Source: an uncultured Alphaproteobacteria bacterium (lineage in GTDB: Bacteria > Pseudomonadota > Alphaproteobacteria > HIMB59 > GCA-002718135). Taken from it: 45,728 nucleotides of DNA. The notes beneath the pieces are model-generated. The model saw only the letters and a list, made by a program, of their open reading frames with translations, did no database searches and had not been told where the DNA came from. The DNA lies in NCBI GenBank assembly GCA_902586695.1, contig CACIIL010000009.1, positions 1 through 45,728 of the forward strand, written 5' to 3'. The translations under genes and the position numbers were made by a program. Shown here in pieces: positions 41,630 through 45,728 of the stretch (positions within the stretch are counted from its first letter, which is position 1; the number at the start of each line of letters is the position of its first letter).

Positions 41630-42435
41630 TCAACGATCCAAAATTCATTACCGCTAAAGATTGGTTTGAAAAACTGAGAGATGACTTAATTGAAACTATT
41701 GAAACAATTGATGAAAATAAATTTGAAATCACTAACTGGAGTCATAAAGGTGACGGTGGCGGTAAGATGAGTAAAATTAAGGGCAAAGTTATTGAAAAAG
41801 GTGGTGTAAATATTTCTACAGTAGGAGGCACCTTTAATGAGACTATGAGAGAGTCAGTTCCTGGGGCTAAAGAAAATCCAAATTATAATGCAACAGGTAT
41901 TAGTGTTGTTTTACATCCTATTTCTCCAAAAATTCCTTCAATGCATTTTAATACAAGATTTATAATGACAAGTCAGGAATGGTTTGGTGGAGGCATGGAT
42001 GTTACTCCTTGTTTAATTTTTAATTCTGAAGAAAAATATCATGATGGTTTAGAGAATTTATGTAATAAATTTGATAAAGGATATTATCCTAAATTTAAAA
42101 AATGGTGTGATGATTATTTTTATCTTAAACACAGAAATGAACCAAGAGGAATAGGAGGCATCTTCTTTGATTATCTTCATACAGGTGATTGGGGTAAAGA
42201 TTTTGAATTTGTGCAAGAGGTGGGAAATTATTTTCATAAATTTATTGAAAATACAATAATTTCTTTAAAAGATGAAAAATGGAGTGAAGAAGAAAAAAAT
42301 AAACAACTCCATAAACGTAGTCGTTATGCAGAATTTAATCTATTATATGACAGAGGAACAAAATTTGGTTTAGAAACAGGTGGCAATGTAGAAGCTATTT
42401 TAATGTCAATGCCACCAATAGCCAAATGGGAATAA
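41626..42435 (+). CDS. hemF: Oxygen-dependent coproporphyrinogen III oxidase
   Basis: 269 residues from ATG 41626, which overlaps the hemH stop as ATGA; the TTG at 41617 is less likely. It converts coproporphyrinogen III to protoporphyrinogen IX using oxygen. GKMSKIKGKVIEKGGVNISTVGG, HFNTRFIMTSQEWFGGGMDVTPC, PRGIGGIFFDYL and RYAEFNLLYDRGTKFGLETGGNVEAILMSMPP are diagnostic. The oxygen-dependent type implies an aerobic life. Confidence 0.96.
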   Translation: MINDPKFITAKDWFEKLRDDLIETIETIDENKFEITNWSHKGDGGGKMSKIKGKVIEKGGVNISTVGGTFNETMRESVPGAKENPNYNATGISVVLHPISPKIPSMHFNTRFIMTSQEWFGGGMDVTPCLIFNSEEKYHDGLENLCNKFDKGYYPKFKKWCDDYFYLKHRNEPRGIGGIFFDYLHTGDWGKDFEFVQEVGNYFHKFIENTIISLKDEKWSEEEKNKQLHKRSRYAEFNLLYDRGTKFGLETGGNVEAILMSMPPIAKWE

Positions 42436-42438
42436 AAA

Positions 42439-42858
42439 ATGTTATTTAATACAATTAAAGTAATTCACATATTTAGTATAATTGCCTGGATGGTTGGCCT
42501 TTTATATCTTCCACGTTTATTTGTTAATCATGCTAACCAAAAAATAACAAAAGAAACATCTGAAACATTCAAATTGATGGAAAGAAAATTGTATAGAATA
42601 ATAATGTTTCCTTCTTTTATTGTAACTTGGATATCAGGTCTATCAATGACACATTATGTAGGTCTTGATACTTGGTTATTACTAAAAATTTTATTTGTAA
42701 TTTTATTATCAGTATACCATTTTTTTTGTTTAAAATGTATTAACGACTTTAAAAATGATAAAAACAAATTTTCAGTTAAATTTTTTAAAATTACAAATGA
42801 AGTTCCATCAGTAATATTAATATTTATAATTATTCTAGTTGTATTTCAGCCTTTTTAA
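42439..42858 (+). CDS. hemJ: HemJ-type protoporphyrinogen IX oxidase
   Basis: 139 residues with four membrane helices. KVIHIFSIIAWMVGLLYLPRLFVNH at the N-terminus contains the conserved histidine (H10) and the WxxGLxYLPRLFVxH motif of HemJ. It oxidises protoporphyrinogen IX to protoporphyrin IX in the inner membrane, replacing HemG or HemY. Its place 3 bases after hemF strongly supports the call. Confidence 0.92.
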   Translation: MLFNTIKVIHIFSIIAWMVGLLYLPRLFVNHANQKITKETSETFKLMERKLYRIIMFPSFIVTWISGLSMTHYVGLDTWLLLKILFVILLSVYHFFCLKCINDFKNDKNKFSVKFFKITNEVPSVILIFIIILVVFQPF

Positions 42859-42861
42859 AAA

Positions 42862-43515
42862 TTAAGACTTTATAGTTTTAATAGGTTGTTTTCTATTTGG
42901 ATTACAAGTTTTACATATCTCACATTTAAGCCCATAACAACTTCTAGCCTGACAGTACTCTCTTCCATAAAAAATTATTTGAAGATGTAATTTATTCCAA
43001 GATTTTTTTGGAAAAAGATTTTTTAAATCTTTTTCAGTCTGAACAACATTTTTACCATTAGTTAACCCCCAACGTTGAGCCAGTCTATGAATATGAGTAT
43101 CTACTGGAAATGCTGGATGACCAAATCCTTGAGACATAACTACACTTGCAGTTTTATGACCTACTCCTGGTAATTTTTCTAATTCTTCAAAACTTTCTGG
43201 CACCTTACCTTTAAATTTTTTTACAAGTATTCTTGATAATTCAAAAATCGCCTTGGATTTTTGTGGAGCTAATCCACAAGGTCTAATAATTTTATAAATA
43301 GTATTTTTTGAAACTTTTATCATTTTATGAGAGGTATTTGCTTTTTTAAAAAGCATAGGTGTTACTTGGTTCACTCTTTCATCAGTACATTGTGCACTTA
43401 ATAAAACTGCAACTACTAATTCAAACTTATTTTTGTGGTTTAGAGGAATAGGAACTTTTTTATATATCCTATTTAAAATTTTGAAGATCTTCTTTGCTTT
43501 TTCAGTTTTTTTCAC
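42862..43515 (-). CDS. nth: Endonuclease III with atypical iron-sulfur cysteine spacing
   Basis: A 217-residue DNA glycosylase/AP lyase for oxidised pyrimidines. The helix-hairpin-helix LPGVGHKTA carries catalytic K121, and VDTHIHRLAQRWGL carries D139. VAVLLSAQCTDERVN and IFYGREYC are standard. The [4Fe-4S] loop departs from C-X6-C-X2-C-X5-C: here cysteines are at 188, 193, 198, 201 and 204. The gene converges with hemJ and is divergent from the next transporter. Confidence 0.94.
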   Translation of the reverse strand: MKKTEKAKKIFKILNRIYKKVPIPLNHKNKFELVVAVLLSAQCTDERVNQVTPMLFKKANTSHKMIKVSKNTIYKIIRPCGLAPQKSKAIFELSRILVKKFKGKVPESFEELEKLPGVGHKTASVVMSQGFGHPAFPVDTHIHRLAQRWGLTNGKNVVQTEKDLKNLFPKKSWNKLHLQIIFYGREYCQARSCYGLKCEICKTCNPNRKQPIKTIKS

Positions 43516-43658
43516 TACTTAAATAACTCCATTATTGGCTCATGTATAAATAATACTAAAAATTAGTACAAAATATAGCATTTATTAATATTAATAATAT
43601 TGAATATTTCTATTGAAGTAGTATGGGGTTATTATCAAATTTCTATGGAGGAAATAAT

Positions 43659-45233
43659 ATGAAAAAAACTTTAAACATAGTTTTGTCATTGCTATTCATG
43701 GGTTTTATTTCACCAGCATTTGCTAATACTATTAAATGGTCAATGCCAGGTGATTCTTTAACACTTGATCCGCATGCACAAAACGAAGGACCAACACATA
43801 TGGTTTCTCGTCAAGTATATGAAGGTTTAGTAACTCCAGGTATAAATATGGAAATACTTCCTCAGCTTGCTGAATCATGGGATGCTACTAGTGCAGATAC
43901 CTGGGTATTTAACATTCGTAAAGGTGTTAAGTTTCATGATGGATCATCTTTAAAAGCAAGTGATATCGCTTTTAGTATTAATAGAGCTAAAACAGCTCCA
44001 TCTGATATGGTTGATTTAATCAAAAGTATAAAATCTGCAACAGCTACTGGTGATCATACACTTGAAATAAAAACTGAAGGCCCAAATCCAATTCTTTTAA
44101 ACCAATTAACTCAGATATTTGTAATGTCTGAATCATGGGCAAAAGCAAATGGTTGTGAAGTATCATATAACTGGGATGCAGGTGAGACTTCTTATTGTGC
44201 ATCAAATGCAAATGGTACAGGACCTTTTAAAATTACTTTGAGAGAGCAAGATGTAAGAACACATTTTAAAAAAAATAAAAGTTGGTGGGGTGACCACGGT
44301 ACACATAACATTGAAAAAATTGAATTACTTCCAATAAAAAATGATGCAACAAGAGTTGCAGCTCTTCTTTCTGGAGAAATCGATTATACTAATGTTGTGC
44401 CTGTTCAAGATATTGAAAGAATCAAGTCTTCTTCTGGTCATATAGTAAAAATGACACCTCAAAATAGAACTATATTCTTTGGTATGGATCAAGGTTCTGC
44501 AGAATTAAACTCTTCTAATGTTAAAGGAAAAAATCCTTTTGCGGATAAAAGAGTTCGTCTAGCAATGTATCATGCTTTAGATATGGACGCTATTAAGGAT
44601 AAGGTTATGAGAGGACAAAGTGTTCCTGCAGGTATTATCACTGCACCTGGTGTTAATGGTCATACTGCAGAGCGTGATCAAAGATTACCTTATGATCCTG
44701 AACTATCTAAAAAACTTTTAGCTGAAGCTGGTTATCCTGACGGATTTGAGCTGACACTAGATTGTCCAAATGATCGTTATATTAACGATGAAGCAATTTG
44801 TGTTGCAGCAATAAGTATGTTTGCTAAAATTGGTGTTACAGTAAATCTTGATGCTAAAACTAAAAGTCAACACTTCTCTGAAGTTAAAGAGGGTGATGCA
44901 AATGGTATGACTAGTGATATGTATATGTTAGGTTGGGGTGTTCCAACTTTTGATAGTCATTATGTTTACTCATACTTGTTTGACAGTGCTGGTAGCTGGA
45001 ATAAAGTAAATTTCAGTAATGCTAGAGTTGATGAATTAGTTGCAGCAATGGGTGTAGAAACAGACTTGGATAAAAGAAATGCTATGATTGCAGAAGCTTG
45101 GGATATCACTCAAGACGATGTAACATACCTACCTTTACATCACCAAGTTGTTAACCAAGCATCTAAAGGTAATGTTGATGTTCCAATTAGAATGAACAAC
45201 GAACCATTATTTAGATTTGCGAACGTAAACTAA
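43659..45233 (+). CDS. Peptide-type ABC transporter periplasmic binding protein (SBP family 5)
   Basis: 524 residues from ATG 43659. This start is chosen because a strong Shine-Dalgarno (GGAGG, 43647-43651) precedes it; an upstream ATG at 43623 would spoil the signal peptide. The signal peptide is KKTLNIVLSLLFMGFISPAFA (cleaved near residue 22). SMPGDSLTLDPHAQNEGPTHMVSRQVYEGLVT and WVFNIRKGVKFHDGSSLKASDIAFSI are typical of DppA/OppA proteins. The ligand is probably a peptide. A hairpin follows before the first permease. It is not closely similar to the binding protein at 3701-5752. Confidence 0.93.
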   Translation: MKKTLNIVLSLLFMGFISPAFANTIKWSMPGDSLTLDPHAQNEGPTHMVSRQVYEGLVTPGINMEILPQLAESWDATSADTWVFNIRKGVKFHDGSSLKASDIAFSINRAKTAPSDMVDLIKSIKSATATGDHTLEIKTEGPNPILLNQLTQIFVMSESWAKANGCEVSYNWDAGETSYCASNANGTGPFKITLREQDVRTHFKKNKSWWGDHGTHNIEKIELLPIKNDATRVAALLSGEIDYTNVVPVQDIERIKSSSGHIVKMTPQNRTIFFGMDQGSAELNSSNVKGKNPFADKRVRLAMYHALDMDAIKDKVMRGQSVPAGIITAPGVNGHTAERDQRLPYDPELSKKLLAEAGYPDGFELTLDCPNDRYINDEAICVAAISMFAKIGVTVNLDAKTKSQHFSEVKEGDANGMTSDMYMLGWGVPTFDSHYVYSYLFDSAGSWNKVNFSNARVDELVAAMGVETDLDKRNAMIAEAWDITQDDVTYLPLHHQVVNQASKGNVDVPIRMNNEPLFRFANVN

Positions 45234-45248
45234 GATTAAACTTTAATT

Positions 45249-45275
45249 TCTGGCCAGTTATATATTCTGGCCAGA
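45249..45275 (+). terminator. Intercistronic hairpin between binding protein and permease
   Basis: A 9-base-pair perfect stem (TCTGGCCAG at 45249-45257 with CTGGCCAGA at 45267-45275) and a 9-base AT loop. No U-tract follows, so it is more likely an RNA-stabilising or processing hairpin than a true terminator. It occupies the same position as the hairpins at 5774 and 19883. Confidence 0.6.
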
Positions 45276-45284
45276 TAATCTACA

Positions 45285-45728
45285 ATGATAAGCTATTTTT
45301 TCAAAAGACTATTACAATCTATTCTTGTAATGTTTGTTGTAGCTTTTGTTTCATTCTCATTATTTAATTTTGTTGGAGACCCAGTAAATAGTATGACTGG
45401 TGAAGATGCATCAGATGAAAGAAGAGCTGAGGTAAGAGAAGTATTAGGTTTAAATGATCCAGTTTATGTTCAATTTTCAAGATTCATTGGAAATATCGTT
45501 CAGGGTAATTTTGGTATTTCTTATCAATTGAAAAGAGAAGTTTCAGATTTGATAGGAGAAAGACTTCCAGCCACTCTTGAATTAGTTTTTGTTTCAGCAA
45601 TGTTAGCTATTATTATAGGTACCATATTAGGAGTATATACTGGAATTCATAGGGATAGTTTTCTGTCAAATGTAATTCTTGTTATTTCATTAGCTGGAGT
45701 TTCACTTCCAACATTTATTATTGGAATC
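45285..45728 (+). CDS. Peptide-type ABC transporter permease (DppB-like), N-terminal part
   Basis: 148 codons are visible before the window ends. The frame begins MISYFFKRLLQSILVMFVVAF, a classic DppB/OppB first helix, followed by FVGDPVNSMTGEDASDERRAEVREVLGLNDPVYVQFSRF in the periplasmic part. The second and third helices (LELVFVSAMLAIIIGTILGVYTG, ILVISLAGVSLPTFIIGI) then appear. Together with the preceding binding protein it starts a second peptide-type importer. Confidence 0.92.
   Translation, partial: MISYFFKRLLQSILVMFVVAFVSFSLFNFVGDPVNSMTGEDASDERRAEVREVLGLNDPVYVQFSRFIGNIVQGNFGISYQLKREVSDLIGERLPATLELVFVSAMLAIIIGTILGVYTGIHRDSFLSNVILVISLAGVSLPTFIIGI

Noticed and set aside
43623-43658. Upstream ATG start for the last binding protein
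   Set aside because: It lacks a Shine-Dalgarno and would place 12 extra residues before a perfect signal peptide, while GGAGG at 43647 points to the ATG at 43659.

Overview
The window looks like a piece of a small, streamlined marine alphaproteobacterial chromosome. By eye it is roughly 30% GC. Genes are packed with gaps of a few bases or 1-25 base overlaps. There are no insertion sequences, phage genes, CRISPR arrays, tRNAs or rRNAs that I can see. A short protein (30311-30535) carries the GcrA-type sigma-interacting domain, which is an alphaproteobacterial marker. Three ABC importers, two EamA exporters, an AT-rich code and a contiguous heme cluster fit an open-ocean oligotroph (SAR11-like or AEGEAN-169/HIMB59-like). 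The lineage is inference, not proven.

Layout. 1-3.6 kb: the 3' end of alanine dehydrogenase, an arginase-family ureohydrolase, a short core-MetE protein and a PHP-domain protein. 3.7-10.9 kb: a complete peptide-type ABC importer (binding protein, two permeases, two ATPases) followed by a translationally coupled EamA permease. 10.9-27 kb: a sulfur-sugar locus. It has an aldose epimerase, a split sulfopyruvate-decarboxylase-like enzyme, a YihV-like PfkB kinase and a 2-hydroxyacid dehydrogenase on the plus strand. On the minus strand are a Gfo/Idh/MocA protein, a FucI-like isomerase and a LacD/YihT-like aldolase. Divergent from these lies a sugar ABC importer without an ATPase, followed by a sulfatase, an FGE-like protein and a putative TIM-barrel glycoside hydrolase. 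A second sulfatase and a second ureohydrolase lie on the minus strand. 27.9-30.5 kb: a peroxiredoxin, a small secreted protein, a Nudix hydrolase, MsrA and the GcrA-domain protein. 30.6-37 kb: a cyclopropane fatty acid synthase, a MotA/TolQ-like plus OmpA-like membrane pair, a pentapeptide protein, an EamA permease and an Asp/Asn hydroxylase-like protein. 37.1-42.9 kb: a heme operon hemC(D)-hemB-hemE-hemH-hemF-hemJ that covers every step from 5-aminolevulinate to heme, if the HemC C-terminal extension is HemD. 42.9-45.7 kb: an endonuclease III and the start of another peptide-type ABC importer.

The most interesting part is 10.9-27 kb. Read together, the genes suggest import of a glycosylated sulfosugar, possibly sulfoquinovose-like, and its cytoplasmic trimming. 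Isomerisation, phosphorylation and aldol cleavage would follow, giving DHAP and sulfolactaldehyde. The C3 sulfonate would then pass through sulfolactate and sulfopyruvate to sulfoacetaldehyde. The same locus holds two O-sulfatases without signal peptides and an FGE-like protein that lacks both copper-binding cysteines. This combination of ester-sulfate and C-sulfonate chemistry is not something I can match to a described pathway. Steps I cannot find in the window are sulfolactaldehyde oxidation, sulfoacetaldehyde cleavage and the transporter ATPase.

A second recurring pattern is regulatory. In all three importers a strong RNA hairpin sits exactly between the binding-protein gene and the first permease gene, twice with a U-tract like an intrinsic terminator. 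All three binding-protein genes also have strong Shine-Dalgarno sequences.
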